A stretch of 64,000 nucleotides of DNA, from positions 1 through 64,000 of the forward strand of contig CAYWRA010000001.1 of assembly GCA_964460305.1 (NCBI GenBank). The letters are read 5' to 3'. Within the stretch, counting starts at the first letter, position 1, and each line of letters begins with the position of its first letter. Below the pieces are notes generated by a model, which ran no database searches, was not told the origin of the DNA, and worked only from the letters and a program-made list of their open reading frames with translations. The position numbers and the translations under genes were made by a program. Source of the stretch: JAPLCX01 sp964460305. Lineage in GTDB: Bacteria > Auribacterota > Tritonobacteria > UBA1439. Shown one piece after another: positions 33,293 to 41,326 of the stretch.

Positions 33293-33355
33293 GGTGGGGG
33301 GCTGACGTTTGTTTTCTGTTTCTCTTTCCCTCTCTTTTACTCTTTGTGAAAAAGC
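33150..33355 (+). repeat. Composite repeat at the 3' end of the first dehydratase gene
   Basis: Order: CACAGAGGACACAGAGAAGG; GGGGCCCC and GGATCC block; GGCAGTTGTTATACAAAGAGTAAAAGAG (in pieces); GGGGATATTATAGGG; then the inverse TCTCTTTTACTCTTTGT. Arms 33250-33266 and 33331-33347 are complementary. The first half is translated as the tail of the dehydratase. Confidence 0.85.
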
Positions 33356-33373
33356 GTTGCAGCGGGGGCAGTG

Positions 33374-34135
33374 ATGGAGACGGAGTTCAAGAATAAGGTC
33401 GTGCTTGTCACTGGCGGCTCAAGGGGCATTGGAAGGGCGATTGCCCTGGCATTCGCAGGGCAAGGCGGTTCCGTGGCGATACTGTATGAGAAGAGTCACG
33501 ATGCCGCACGCCAGACCGTGGAGGAGATCAAGGCGCGGGGCGTACGCGGCATGGCGCTGGCTTGCGACGTTCGCTCCTGGGAATCCGTCAACGGCTCGGT
33601 GGCGAAGATCGCGGGAGAGATGGGGGAGGTCGATATTTTGATCAACTGCGCCGGCCTTGTAAGAGATTCCCTCCTCGCCTCCATGTCGGTCGAGGACTGG
33701 CGCGCGGTAGTGGATACGAACCTCACCGGGGCGTTTTATTGCATGAGGGCGGTTACCGAGGGGATGCTGTCGAAGCGATGGGGGAGGATTGTTAATATCT
33801 CATCCATCTCCGGGAACCGAGGGGGGAAGGGACAGGCGAACTACGCCGCGTCGAAGGCAGGGCTCAATGCGCTCACACGCGCCGCTGCGCTGGAGCTCGC
33901 CGCAAAGAATATCACCGCTAATGCGGTGGCGCCGGGGATGGTGGTTACTGAGATGAGCTCGACGGTACGGGGGCTTGCCGGAGACGATCTCAAAAAGTCG
34001 ATCCCGATGCGGCGGTTCGCGGCGCCGGAGGACATCGTTGGCATCGTCCTCTTCCTGGCCTCAAAGGCGGCCGCGTACATCACGGCACAGGTAATTGATG
34101 TAGACGGTGGACTGGCCGCTGCGGTAAAATATTGA
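33374..34135 (+). CDS. FabG-like 3-oxoacyl-ACP reductase (second copy)
   Basis: Short-chain dehydrogenase, 253 residues. VTGGSRGIGRAIALAF binds the cofactor; catalytic Ser in NISSISGNRG, Tyr/Lys in YAASKAGLNALTR; ends QVIDVDGGLA. Distinct in sequence from the FabG at 23081 and set among two dehydratases, an unusual ACP and AcpS, so it probably serves a dedicated acyl chain rather than bulk synthesis. The ATG at 33374 is used; GTG one codon earlier is possible. Confidence 0.92.
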   Translation: METEFKNKVVLVTGGSRGIGRAIALAFAGQGGSVAILYEKSHDAARQTVEEIKARGVRGMALACDVRSWESVNGSVAKIAGEMGEVDILINCAGLVRDSLLASMSVEDWRAVVDTNLTGAFYCMRAVTEGMLSKRWGRIVNISSISGNRGGKGQANYAASKAGLNALTRAAALELAAKNITANAVAPGMVVTEMSSTVRGLAGDDLKKSIPMRRFAAPEDIVGIVLFLASKAAAYITAQVIDVDGGLAAAVKY

Positions 34136-34193
34136 AACTTGTTTTGCCCGCAAACCAGTTCCGCTCCACGGCGGGACACGGTATTGATGTGGA

Positions 34194-34272
34194 TTGTTCA
34201 TCCGCTGATCGGGAGCGCGTATTCATCCGATGCGTGCGGCGTGTCATTCCGGCGAAAGCAGGAATCCAGGTC
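34194..34272 (+). repeat. Dispersed repeat, second copy of the 5108-5183 unit
   Basis: TTGTTCATCCGCTGATCGGG then AGCGCGTATTCATCCGATGC then CATTCCGGCG and GGAATCCAGGTCAA. Aligns with 5108-5183 over about 75 nt with scattered substitutions. Lies between the second FabG and the second ACP. Confidence 0.8.
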
Positions 34273-34330
34273 AAGTTAAAGATGCCACGGATGTAAGGCC
34301 GTGGAGCTACACAATTTTCAGGAGGAGGCA

Positions 34331-34714
34331 ATGGCGAATCAGAATGAGGTATACGAAAAGATCAAATCCTGCTTAGTGGATGCCCTTGGCGTCGATGAGG
34401 AGGAAATAAAACCGGAAGCGAAGATCATGGACGATCTCGGCGCCGAATCGATAGATTTTCTCGACATTGTCTTCAGGCTGGAAAAGGCTTTTGGGATCAA
34501 GATCCCCCGTGGCGGGCTTTTCCCTGACAACATTCTCTCCAACAATGCATTCGTGAAAGATGGAAAAGTCACGGCTCAAGGGTTGGAAGAGCTCAGGAAA
34601 CGCATGCCGTACGCGAACATCGCAGCATTCGAAAAAGACCCCCGCGTAAGCAACTTCTCCGGTTTATTCACCGTTGATCTCATCAACCGTTATGTCCAAA
34701 GCATGCTCGCGTGA
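34331..34714 (+). CDS. Long acyl carrier protein with C-terminal extension
   Basis: 127 residues: an ordinary ACP core with attachment Ser40 in DDLGAESIDFLDIVFRLE, then about 65 extra residues beginning IPRGGLFPDNILSNNAFV and containing LRKRMPYANIAAFEKDPR and LFTVDLINRYVQSML. ACPs of this extended type are used for specialised long-chain acyl groups (for example AcpXL in lipid A), which is an analogy, not proof. AGGAGGAGGCA precedes the ATG. Its end overlaps AcpS by 23 nt. Confidence 0.87.
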   Translation: MANQNEVYEKIKSCLVDALGVDEEEIKPEAKIMDDLGAESIDFLDIVFRLEKAFGIKIPRGGLFPDNILSNNAFVKDGKVTAQGLEELRKRMPYANIAAFEKDPRVSNFSGLFTVDLINRYVQSMLA

Positions 34715-35108
34715 GCTTGTCGCCATTGGCATTGATGTTGTAGAGATCAGGAAGGTCCATAACCTTCTTTCGTATGGACACCGGCGGGCGCGCCGTGTCT
34801 TTAATATCACCGAGCTTGCCATGGCCGGCAAGCCGGATCCCCTCCATGCCGATCGATCACCCGCAGCGATGTTGGCTTGTGTGTTTGCAGTGAAAGAAGC
34901 GGTGTTCAAGTCGCTGGGGAGAGGATGGGGCCAGGGGGTGAGATGGAGTGAGGTGTGTGTCGCGAGAGAGGGGAATGGCGGCTGGGCGGTCTCGCTCAAA
35001 GGCCGGGCGCTCCACAGGCTGAGGGAGCTGGGGGGCGGTTGCGTGGAGATCTGCGCGACCGCGGCTGGGAATCACGCCTTGGGGCAGGCGTTCATCTATA
35101 AAATATAA
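34692..35108 (+). CDS. acpS: Holo-ACP synthase
   Basis: Transfers 4'-phosphopantetheine from CoA to ACP serine. 138 residues from the ATG at 34692 (MSKACSRELVAIGIDVVEIRK). Motifs: GIDVVEIRK with the metal-binding Asp, and FAVKEAVFKSLGRGW with catalytic KEA..K. The 23-nt overlap with the long ACP in another frame suggests tight coupling; the exact start is uncertain because no clear ribosome-binding site is visible. It presumably activates both ACPs. Confidence 0.9.
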   Translation: MSKACSRELVAIGIDVVEIRKVHNLLSYGHRRARRVFNITELAMAGKPDPLHADRSPAAMLACVFAVKEAVFKSLGRGWGQGVRWSEVCVAREGNGGWAVSLKGRALHRLRELGGGCVEICATAAGNHALGQAFIYKI

Positions 35109-35311
35109 AATCCCAAACCCCAAATCCCAATATCGATGTCATCAAGATAATCAGATTATTTTGGTTGTCGGCCATTGCGAGATCAGGGTGTATTTAGCAG
35201 TGAACCATGTGGATAAAAACTTTGAAACCTGGATTGGAGTAGATCGCATGTATTTTCAGCACGCTTATTCCTTTATTGTTTGGGATTTGGGATTTGGGGT
35301 TTGGGATTTAT
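35106..35311 (+). repeat. Inverted GGGATTT arrays flanking a short unique stretch
   Basis: AAAATCCCAAACCCCAAATC follows the acpS stop and TTTGGGATTTGGGATTTGGG precedes the fabZ-like start, with about 140 nt of non-repeat A/T-rich DNA between. Nothing gene-like in that stretch. Confidence 0.8.
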
Positions 35312-35314
35312 GAT

Positions 35315-35767
35315 ATGCGCTGGATACATATTGACGACATGCTGGAGCTCAAAGAGGGGGAATATGCCAGGGCGGTCAAGACCGTTCCAGCCGACTCGGA
35401 CTATCTCGAGTATCACTATCCCGGTTGCCCGATCATGCCGCACAGCCTCCTCATAGAATCGATGGCGCAGACCGCCGGCATCCTTATTGGAAAGAGCATC
35501 GCATTCAAAAAAGACGTCATCCTCGCCAAGATCGACAGCGCTGATTTTTTCTCGATTACCCGCCCCGGAGACAGGCTTATCATCGAAGCCAAAGCTGAAG
35601 AGATGCGCGAGGAGGGGGCAAGCATGGAATGCCGCATAAGCTGTGGCGACAGGGATGTCGCGCGCTGCCGCCTCGTATTTGCGATACTCAGCGAAAATGG
35701 CGCGGCGATGCTGGGCGCGCGCAATTTTGTGTTTTCTGGAGAACTCCTTTCACGGTTTGGATTGTAG
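35315..35767 (+). CDS. FabZ-type hot-dog dehydratase (second)
   Basis: 3-hydroxyacyl-ACP dehydratase-like, 150 residues. Active-site segment YHYPGCPIMPHSLLIESMAQ with His and Glu. FabA/FabZ enzymes usually have PG after PIM; here PH replaces PG. The ATG at 35315 (MRWIHIDDMLELKEG) has GGGA of a repeat unit 8 nt before it; the longer frame (MFGIWDLGFGIYD) is repeat. Two dehydratases in one small cluster suggest a heterodimer or two substrates. Confidence 0.87.
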   Translation: MRWIHIDDMLELKEGEYARAVKTVPADSDYLEYHYPGCPIMPHSLLIESMAQTAGILIGKSIAFKKDVILAKIDSADFFSITRPGDRLIIEAKAEEMREEGASMECRISCGDRDVARCRLVFAILSENGAAMLGARNFVFSGELLSRFGL

Positions 35768-35813
35768 CCTACTTTCAACGTTTCTATCCGCGGATTAAAA
35801 ACACAACCCAACC

Positions 35814-35854
35814 TGGATTATTCATCTCGTTTGAAATGCGAGATGGATAATCCA
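35814..35854. repeat. Palindromic repeat, copy C
   Basis: Arms 35814-35829 and 35839-35854 around TTTGAAATG. One change (GATGGAT for GATGAAT) keeps a G-T wobble, so the fold is retained. Confidence 0.88.
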
Positions 35855-35909
35855 CCCTACGGGCCGCACCAGACTAGTCGGTGCGGGGCTGGCCCCGCCG
35901 AACGCGCAC

Positions 35910-35946
35910 AAAAAAAGAGGAACCCTGGAAGGGTTCCTCTTTTTTT
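35910..35946. terminator. Bidirectional intrinsic terminator
   Basis: A7-GAGGAACCC (35910-35925), loop TGGAA, GGGTTCCTC-T7 (35931-35946): a perfect 16-bp stem with A and T tracts on either side. It lies between two convergent genes and serves both. Confidence 0.92.
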
Positions 35947-35963
35947 GCGATAGATGGAATAAC

Positions 35964-36398
35964 TTAATCCTTGGGCATTTCCTCTTTAGGCATTTCCGGA
36001 GCTGCCTCTTTGGACTCTGCCTTTGTTTCCGGTGCAGCCGCTTTCGGCTCTACCTTTGTTTCCGGCGCCGCCTTTACCTCTTCCGCTGCGGGCGCTGCCG
36101 CTGCTCCGCTACAGGCGAGGTGTTCACGCCACCTTTCGAGCGTCTTGTCACCGACACCGATCTTCTTTGTTTTGAGGTCCTCAATACTCGAGTAGGGCCG
36201 GTTGGAAATGATTCTTTCCGCTTTCTTTTCGCCGACTCCCGGAAGCTTCATCAAGTCTTCCTTACTAGCCGTGTTGATGTCGATCTTCTCTCCCGGCTTG
36301 AGCGTCTCCCTCTTCGATGCTTTTGCAGCATAGACGCTCGAACAGCACACCAGGGGTAGCGCTACCAGGAGTACCACCATCGCTGATAACAACTTCAT
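35964..36398 (-). CDS. Exported ComEA-like helix-hairpin-helix protein
   Basis: 144 residues. A signal peptide (MKLLSAMVVLLVALPLVCCS) is followed by one helix-hairpin-helix DNA-binding pair: KIDINTASKEDLMKLPGVGE and KKAERIISNRPYSSIEDL, as in ComEA and related exported proteins. It ends in an Ala/Glu/Pro/Lys-rich low-complexity tail with repeated APETKVEPKAA units. AAAGGAGGTGTG precedes the ATG. A promoter is visible upstream. May bind DNA outside the cytoplasm (uptake), but no other competence gene is near. Confidence 0.87.
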   Translation of the reverse strand: MKLLSAMVVLLVALPLVCCSSVYAAKASKRETLKPGEKIDINTASKEDLMKLPGVGEKKAERIISNRPYSSIEDLKTKKIGVGDKTLERWREHLACSGAAAAPAAEEVKAAPETKVEPKAAAPETKAESKEAAPEMPKEEMPKD

Positions 36399-36428
36399 CT
36401 ACACACCTCCTTTCCTAGAGTGAGATCG

Positions 36429-36457
36429 ATTGTATCACTACATTTTTAGGCAGGCAA
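36429..36457 (-). promoter_or_regulatory. Sigma70-type promoter for the HhH gene
   Basis: Minus strand: TTGCCT (36457-36452), 17-nt spacer, TACAAT (36434-36429), about 30 nt before the start codon. Confidence 0.6.
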
Positions 36458-36496
36458 GATAAAAATGACGCATGTGTAAAGGTCGATGCAAAGTCT

Positions 36497-37840
36497 TTAT
36501 AGCTTCAGCCGCAACGAGATGGGTCTCCAGTGTTTCGGTTTTATGACCTTGTAGATCATCGGTGGTTTGCTAACCGCTTGTGCGCCTATCGTGAATGCCT
36601 TCGCCAGGCGCTGAGTGATCGCCTCCATTTTCTTCCGGTCGTTATAATGGATGGTGATCAGGCTTTCACCCTTCTTCACCTTGTCTCCGATTTTCTTGTT
36701 GATAAGGAATCCCACCGCCATGTCTATTTTCGAGTCGACGCTCTCTCTCCCCGCTCCAAGCGCCACGCTGCAGAGCCCTATCTCAAGGGCGTTGACCGCG
36801 GTGACATAGCCGTCATGGGTTGCGGCGACTTCCTCGGTGTGCTGTGCGGTCGGTAGGATATCGGGGTCATCGACGACCTCGGGATCTCCTCCCTGCTGGG
36901 CCACCATCTGCCTGAATTTCTCCAGCCCCTTGCCGTTCATGAGGTTGTCCTCCGCGATGCGATAACCCTCCTCCGGCGTCTTTGCCGCGCCGCCGAATAC
37001 CATCATCCAGCTCGCGAGGCCGAGGACCAGCTCTTTCAGATCGGCGGGCGGCCGGCCTTCGAGAGCGGCGATCGTCTCGCGGATTTCCAGCGCGTTGCCG
37101 ACCGCATAACCTAGCGGCTGGTTCATGTCGGTGATTAGCGTCACCACGTCCTTTTTCATGTTGTGCGCAACCGCATTCATTGTCCGGGCGAGCGTTTCCG
37201 CGGACTCCATCGTGCTCATGAATGCGCCCACCCCCGTTTTGATGTCAAAGACGAAAGCATCGGGGCCCGCGGCTAGCTTTTTGCTCATGATGCTTCCGCA
37301 GATGAGGGGGATGCTGTCCACCGTCGCCGTGACGTCGCGTAGCGCGTAGATCTTCTTATCGGCAGGGGCGAGGCTCCTGGTCTGGCCGATGATCGCCAGC
37401 CCCACCTTCTTTACCGCCGCGACAAACTCGCTCTCGGTGAGATTCGTGCGGAAACCTGGGATAGACTCGAGTTTGTCGAGCGTCCCGCCGCTGTGGCCGA
37501 GGCCGCGCCCGCTCATCATGGGGATCGGGATGCCGCTTGCGGCAACAATCGGCGCGAGCACGAGGCTGGTCTTGTCGCCCACGCCTCCGGTGGAATGCTT
37601 ATCGACCGTCTTTTTCCCGATCGCGCTGAGGTCTATGGTGTCGCCGGAGTGGAGCATCGCCAGTGTGAGGGCGGTGGTCTCCTGTGAATCCATTCCACGG
37701 ATGAAGACCGCCATGAGGAATGCCGCCATCTGGTAGTCGGCGATGGCCCCCTTTGTATATTCGGCAATCATGAATTCGATTTCCTGGTTATCGAGCTTTT
37801 GGCCGTCTCTCTTTTTAAGAATGATCTCGTAAGGTCTCAT
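36497..37840 (-). CDS. deoA: Thymidine / pyrimidine-nucleoside phosphorylase
   Basis: Phosphorolysis of thymidine (or uridine) to base and (deoxy)ribose-1-phosphate; nucleoside salvage. 447 residues. VDKHSTGGVGDKTSLVLAPI is the phosphate/ribose signature, with MSGRGLGHSGGTLDKLESIPGF (in pieces) next, and a C-terminal PYNP domain. Length fits the DeoA/Pdp family; which of the two cannot be told from sequence by eye. AAAGGAGGGAT precedes the ATG. A strong promoter is visible. Confidence 0.94.
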   Translation of the reverse strand: MRPYEIILKKRDGQKLDNQEIEFMIAEYTKGAIADYQMAAFLMAVFIRGMDSQETTALTLAMLHSGDTIDLSAIGKKTVDKHSTGGVGDKTSLVLAPIVAASGIPIPMMSGRGLGHSGGTLDKLESIPGFRTNLTESEFVAAVKKVGLAIIGQTRSLAPADKKIYALRDVTATVDSIPLICGSIMSKKLAAGPDAFVFDIKTGVGAFMSTMESAETLARTMNAVAHNMKKDVVTLITDMNQPLGYAVGNALEIRETIAALEGRPPADLKELVLGLASWMMVFGGAAKTPEEGYRIAEDNLMNGKGLEKFRQMVAQQGGDPEVVDDPDILPTAQHTEEVAATHDGYVTAVNALEIGLCSVALGAGRESVDSKIDMAVGFLINKKIGDKVKKGESLITIHYNDRKKMEAITQRLAKAFTIGAQAVSKPPMIYKVIKPKHWRPISLRLKL

Positions 37841-37878
37841 TGCGATACATCCCTCCTTTTTGGGTGAGTTACGGGAGC

Positions 37879-37907
37879 AGTATAGTCATCCAGGGGCCTA
37901 TCGTCAA
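37879..37907 (-). promoter_or_regulatory. Sigma70-type promoter for the phosphorylase gene
   Basis: Minus strand: TTGACG (37907-37902), 17-nt spacer, TATACT (37884-37879): one of the best matches to consensus in the window. Confidence 0.7.
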
Positions 37908-38071
37908 TGAGAAGATGGGGGAGGACTAGCTATCAAACTATCGAGCAATCGAGCTATCAAGTTTTCGTCTCCGCGCCCCACGCCCCACACCGATACGCCA
38001 GGCTAAAGCAATATATTTACAACTTATAGCTTACAGATGCTCGGGGATTCCCACACGCCCGCCCCCCGGCA

Positions 38072-38100
38072 TTTACGAAGAGTGGGGAAGATAGTATAAT
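38072..38100 (+). promoter_or_regulatory. Sigma70-type promoter for def-galE
   Basis: TTTACG (38072-38077), 17-nt spacer, TATAAT (38095-38100). The expected transcript start, near 38107, fits the def start at 38129 better than the upstream ATG at 38114. CGATAGTTTGATAGCT-type repeat words lie further upstream at 37930-37967. Confidence 0.65.
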
Positions 38101-38128
38101 ACGGCACAAATCGATGGAAAGGATCCCC

Positions 38129-38644
38129 ATGCGCATGGACATATATCTTTTCGGCGACGAGCTGTTGCGTAAGCGCGCCGATGATATCGCCGATATCACG
38201 CCGGAGATCAAGCTTTTGGCGGAGAATATGTTGGAGACGATGTATTACCATGAGGGGCTCGGTCTGGCGGCCCCGCAGGTCGGCATCCCGCTGAGACTCG
38301 TCGTCATAGACGTCCGCCAGGAGGGAAGCGGAAAGATCATCCTCATCAATCCGGTGATCCGTGAGATGGGCGGAGTGCAAACTATGGAGGAGGGGTGCTT
38401 AAGCTTCCCCGGTATCGTGGCGCCCATCGATCGCGCCACGGAGCTTACGATGGAATTCACCACCCTCGCAGGGAAACGGAAGGAAAAGAAGATGAACGGG
38501 GTGGCGGCGCAGGCGGTACAGCATGAAATCGACCATCTGGACGGCGTGCTGCTCGTAGACAGGATGAGCGTGGCGCGGCGCGCGCTGCTTGCGGGGCGAT
38601 TGCGGCAATTGCGCAAGCGTGGTGAGAAAGGAGAACGGAGATGA
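38129..38644 (+). CDS. def: Peptide deformylase
   Basis: Metalloenzyme that removes the N-formyl group from nascent proteins. About 171 residues with all three motifs: GLGLAAPQVG, EGCLSFPG (metal Cys) and HEIDHLDG (metal His pair and Glu). The C-terminus is basic (RRALLAGRLRQLRKRGEKGE). The start at 38129 has AAAGGAT upstream; an ATG at 38114 is in frame. It overlaps galE by 4 nt. Its usual partner fmt is about 3 kb downstream here. Confidence 0.95.
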   Translation: MRMDIYLFGDELLRKRADDIADITPEIKLLAENMLETMYYHEGLGLAAPQVGIPLRLVVIDVRQEGSGKIILINPVIREMGGVQTMEEGCLSFPGIVAPIDRATELTMEFTTLAGKRKEKKMNGVAAQAVQHEIDHLDGVLLVDRMSVARRALLAGRLRQLRKRGEKGERR

Positions 38645-39612
38645 GGGTGCTGGTCACCGGCGGCGCGGGGTACATAGGGAGCATCACGGTCGCCGAGCTC
38701 CTCGCGCGGGGCCACGAAGTCGTCGTCTATGACAATCTTGAGAAAGGGCACCGCGATGCGGTTCCGCCCGGCGCGCGCCTGATCGCAGACGATCTGGCGC
38801 GGAGAGAGAGCATCGAAAAAGCGCTCCAGAAATTCAAGGTCGAGGCGGTGATTCACTTTGCCGGATACAGCCTGGTCGGGGAGTCGGTGGAGCATCCGGA
38901 ACGGTATTTCGTCAACAACGTCGGCAACGGCCTCAACCTCCTCCATGCGATGCGGAGGGCCGGGATCGGACGTATCGTATTTTCCTCCTCGGCGGCGGTC
39001 TATGGCACGCCGAAGGGGGTCCCCATAGGAGAGGATCAGCCGGTTAAACCGATCAACCCTTACGGCGAATCGAAGCTTTATTTCGAAAACATTCTGAACC
39101 GTTACCATCACGCCTATGGCATGGACTGTGTCTCCCTCAGATACTTCAATGCGGCTGGCGCGAGCGAAGAATACGGCGAGGACCATGTGCCGGAGACCCA
39201 CCTCATACCCTCCGTCCTCAAGGTTGCACTGGGGCAGTCGGAGAGCGTGAAGGTGTTCGGGAACGATTACGCGACCCACGACGGCACATGCGTGCGGGAC
39301 TACATCCATGTGAGCGATCTGGCCGAGGCGCATGTCGCCGCGCTCACGTGCAGTGGGGCGCATGTTTATAACCTCGGAGATGGGAAGGGCTATTCGGTCC
39401 GTGAGGTTATCGAGACTGCGCGGAAGGTCACGGGGAAGACGATAAGGGAGGATATGACCCCCCCCAGGCCGGGCGATCCGGCGGTGCTGATCGCAAGCCC
39501 TGAAAAGATAAAACGCGAGCTGGAATGGGCGCCGCGCCGGGTTAATCTCGATGAGATCATCGAGAGCGCATGGCGGTGGATGCGGAAGAGACCGAAGGGA
39601 TACAGGGATTAA
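38641..39612 (+). CDS. galE: UDP-glucose 4-epimerase
   Basis: Extended short-chain dehydrogenase that interconverts UDP-glucose and UDP-galactose for surface polysaccharides and galactose use. 323 residues. GGAGYIGS binds NAD, FSSSAAVYG and YGESKLYFE give the catalytic Ser/Tyr/Lys, and VSLRYFNAAGA and CVRDYIHVSDLAEAH are family motifs. Overlaps def (ATGA). Might feed nucleotide sugars to the glycan region at 51-64 kb (inference). Confidence 0.95.
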   Translation: MRVLVTGGAGYIGSITVAELLARGHEVVVYDNLEKGHRDAVPPGARLIADDLARRESIEKALQKFKVEAVIHFAGYSLVGESVEHPERYFVNNVGNGLNLLHAMRRAGIGRIVFSSSAAVYGTPKGVPIGEDQPVKPINPYGESKLYFENILNRYHHAYGMDCVSLRYFNAAGASEEYGEDHVPETHLIPSVLKVALGQSESVKVFGNDYATHDGTCVRDYIHVSDLAEAHVAALTCSGAHVYNLGDGKGYSVREVIETARKVTGKTIREDMTPPRPGDPAVLIASPEKIKRELEWAPRRVNLDEIIESAWRWMRKRPKGYRD

Positions 39613-39868
39613 ATCCCAAATCCCAAATCCCAATATTGAGAATGACAAATACCAAATGTCAAATGACAAACGAGCGGGGGAGAAGGGACGAAAGATCGAG
39701 TCGGCGAATGGGAGAAACAGTGAAGGGGCTATTTTGAAACTTTAGAGTTGCCGATGCGCCCATTCTCCGGTTCGCCGTTTCGGGATGTGTGGGGCGTGAC
39801 GGCGTATTGAAATCCCAAAGAAATGAGAGATTATTTTCTCGATAGCTCGATTGCTCGATAGCTCTTTT
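39611..39868 (+). repeat. Repeat tract between galE and the DUF1189 gene
   Basis: AAATCCCAAATCCC units end in AATATTGAGAATGAC (39613-39644), then CAAATACCAAATGTCAAATG, then about 150 nt without repeats, then TTTTCTCGATAGCTCGATTGCTCGATAGC-type words (39833-39866, given in part) just before the next gene. No gene seen. Confidence 0.75.
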
Positions 39869-39876
39869 ATCCTACT

Positions 39877-40662
39877 ATGAGACAGTTCAGTCATTTCCTA
39901 TCTGATCTATGGCGGAGCGCCTCGGACCTGAGGTTTTATCAGGAGGTCGCGGCGCTGCCGTTCGGCGTGGTCTGCCGCCACTTCCTTATGGTAGCGGTGA
40001 TATTCGGTACGATCCTGGCGGTCCTGGTGGCGGTGCAGTTGGTTTTCATGAACAATCTCTGGCTCTGGTGCCGCGACAATCTCCCGCCGGTGACAATCAA
40101 GGACGGGGAGGCGCACGCCGAGGTGACGCAGCCGTATCTGATCGAGCGGAAGATGGGGGATAAGGCAAATTTTGCGGTGGTCATCGATACCACTGGAAAA
40201 ACTGAGGGTGTCGATCCGCGCTACAACGGGGGAGTGCTTATCGCGCGGAGGGCCGTCACATTCAAGCTGGGAGACATGTCGATCAAGCGCGACCTCGCGG
40301 AGGTGAAAAACCTCTCGATAGATAAGAACTATTTCAACGGCCTAATCGTCGGCTACTGGAGGATTGCGATCTATGTGGGGGGAATATACGGGGCGCTGGT
40401 GGTTCTTTTGTTCGTGCAGTCGGCCGTCGCCGCGCTTATCGGGAAGGTCGTGGCGTTGCTTCGCGGATCGCGGCGCTCGTTTATGGCGATCCTCCGGATG
40501 AGTCTTTACGCGCTCTCGCTCGCCGTGTGCGTTTTGTTCTTTGTGCTGTTCCTTGGTCTCGGACTTCGGGTGCTATACGTCCTCGCGCTCTACGTGTTCA
40601 TCCATTTGGCCTTTCTCATCGGAGCCGTGTTGACATCGGGAGGAGACGAAAGTGCTGCGTAG
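39877..40662 (+). CDS. DUF1189-family membrane protein
   Basis: 261 residues. A short cytoplasmic N-terminus (LRFYQEVAALPFGVVCRHF), one membrane helix (VIFGTILAVLVAVQLVFM), an extracytoplasmic domain of about 95 residues, then three or four further helices (IYGALVVLLFVQSAVAALI; LSLAVCVLFFVLFLGLGL). This layout matches DUF1189, whose function is unknown. Its end overlaps the DUF192 gene by 11 nt, implying joint translation. Confidence 0.8.
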   Translation: MRQFSHFLSDLWRSASDLRFYQEVAALPFGVVCRHFLMVAVIFGTILAVLVAVQLVFMNNLWLWCRDNLPPVTIKDGEAHAEVTQPYLIERKMGDKANFAVVIDTTGKTEGVDPRYNGGVLIARRAVTFKLGDMSIKRDLAEVKNLSIDKNYFNGLIVGYWRIAIYVGGIYGALVVLLFVQSAVAALIGKVVALLRGSRRSFMAILRMSLYALSLAVCVLFFVLFLGLGLRVLYVLALYVFIHLAFLIGAVLTSGGDESAA

Positions 40663-41194
40663 ATCACGCGGAGTCTTCCTCTCGTGCGCGCTCATCCTTG
40701 CCATTGCCTCATGCAGTAACGAGCCGCCGCCTTTAAGGCTCGAAAAAGCAAGGCTCCTCGTCAAGGGCAAGACCATCCTTGCCGAATGCGCGAGGGGGCC
40801 CGAGGAGCAGGCCCGCGGTTTGATGTATCGGAGATCGCTCGGCGAAAACGAGGGGATGCTCTTTATCTACGACTCGCCCAGGAGCTTGAGTTTTTGGATG
40901 AAGAATACGCGCATCCCGTTGAGCATCGCGTTTATGGAGGGGGACGGAAAGATAGTCCAGATAGAACGGATGCAGCCGTATGACTGTATCACGCTCCATC
41001 CTTCGTCACAGCCGGTCCAATATGCACTCGAGATGAATCAGGGCTGGTTTGAGAGGAATGGGGTGGGGGTGGGGGATGTGATAGAAATCCCAAATCCCAA
41101 ACTCCAAATCCCAAATCCCAAATTCCAAAGGACAAATGACAAATCCCAAATCCCAAACTCCAAAACCCAAAATAGAGGGGGCGTGGCGGCGTAG
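40652..41194 (+). CDS. DUF192-family lipoprotein with repeat-encoded tail
   Basis: 180 residues. Lipobox IASC (Cys21). The DUF192 core has ARGPEEQARGLMYRRSLGEN and MLFIYDSPRSLSFWMKNTRI, the family signature, and ends near DVIEI. The last 35 or so residues (IPNPKLQIPNPKFQRTNDKS and on) come entirely from GGGATTT- and ATTTGTC-family repeats. The GTG at 40652 follows GGGAGGAGACG within the upstream gene. Function of DUF192 is not known with certainty. Confidence 0.88.
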   Translation: MLRRSRGVFLSCALILAIASCSNEPPPLRLEKARLLVKGKTILAECARGPEEQARGLMYRRSLGENEGMLFIYDSPRSLSFWMKNTRIPLSIAFMEGDGKIVQIERMQPYDCITLHPSSQPVQYALEMNQGWFERNGVGVGDVIEIPNPKLQIPNPKFQRTNDKSQIPNSKTQNRGGVAA

Positions 41195-41308
41195 GGCGTA
41201 TTTCGTACATCGTACCTCGTACATCGCTATTCGAAGTACGAACGACGAAATACGAATCATCTGAGTTATGTGTGGTATAGGGCGTTATTATTGGGGTTTG
41301 GGATTTAT
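41085..41308 (+). repeat. Large repeat tract spanning the DUF192 3' end to fmt
   Basis: AAATCCC array (41085-41175, translated as the DUF192 tail), then CGTACATCGTACCTCGTACATCG and its near-inverse CGAAGTACGAACGACGAAATACGAATC (41208-41262, in pieces; the same word occurs near 23003), then TTGGGGTTTGGGATTT before fmt. Confidence 0.85.
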
Positions 41309-41326
41309 CCGAAGGGTAGGTTTCTG

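Noticed and set aside
38245..39669. 474-codon open frame on the minus strand across def and galE
   Set aside because: Covers two clear plus-strand genes and carries no family signature.
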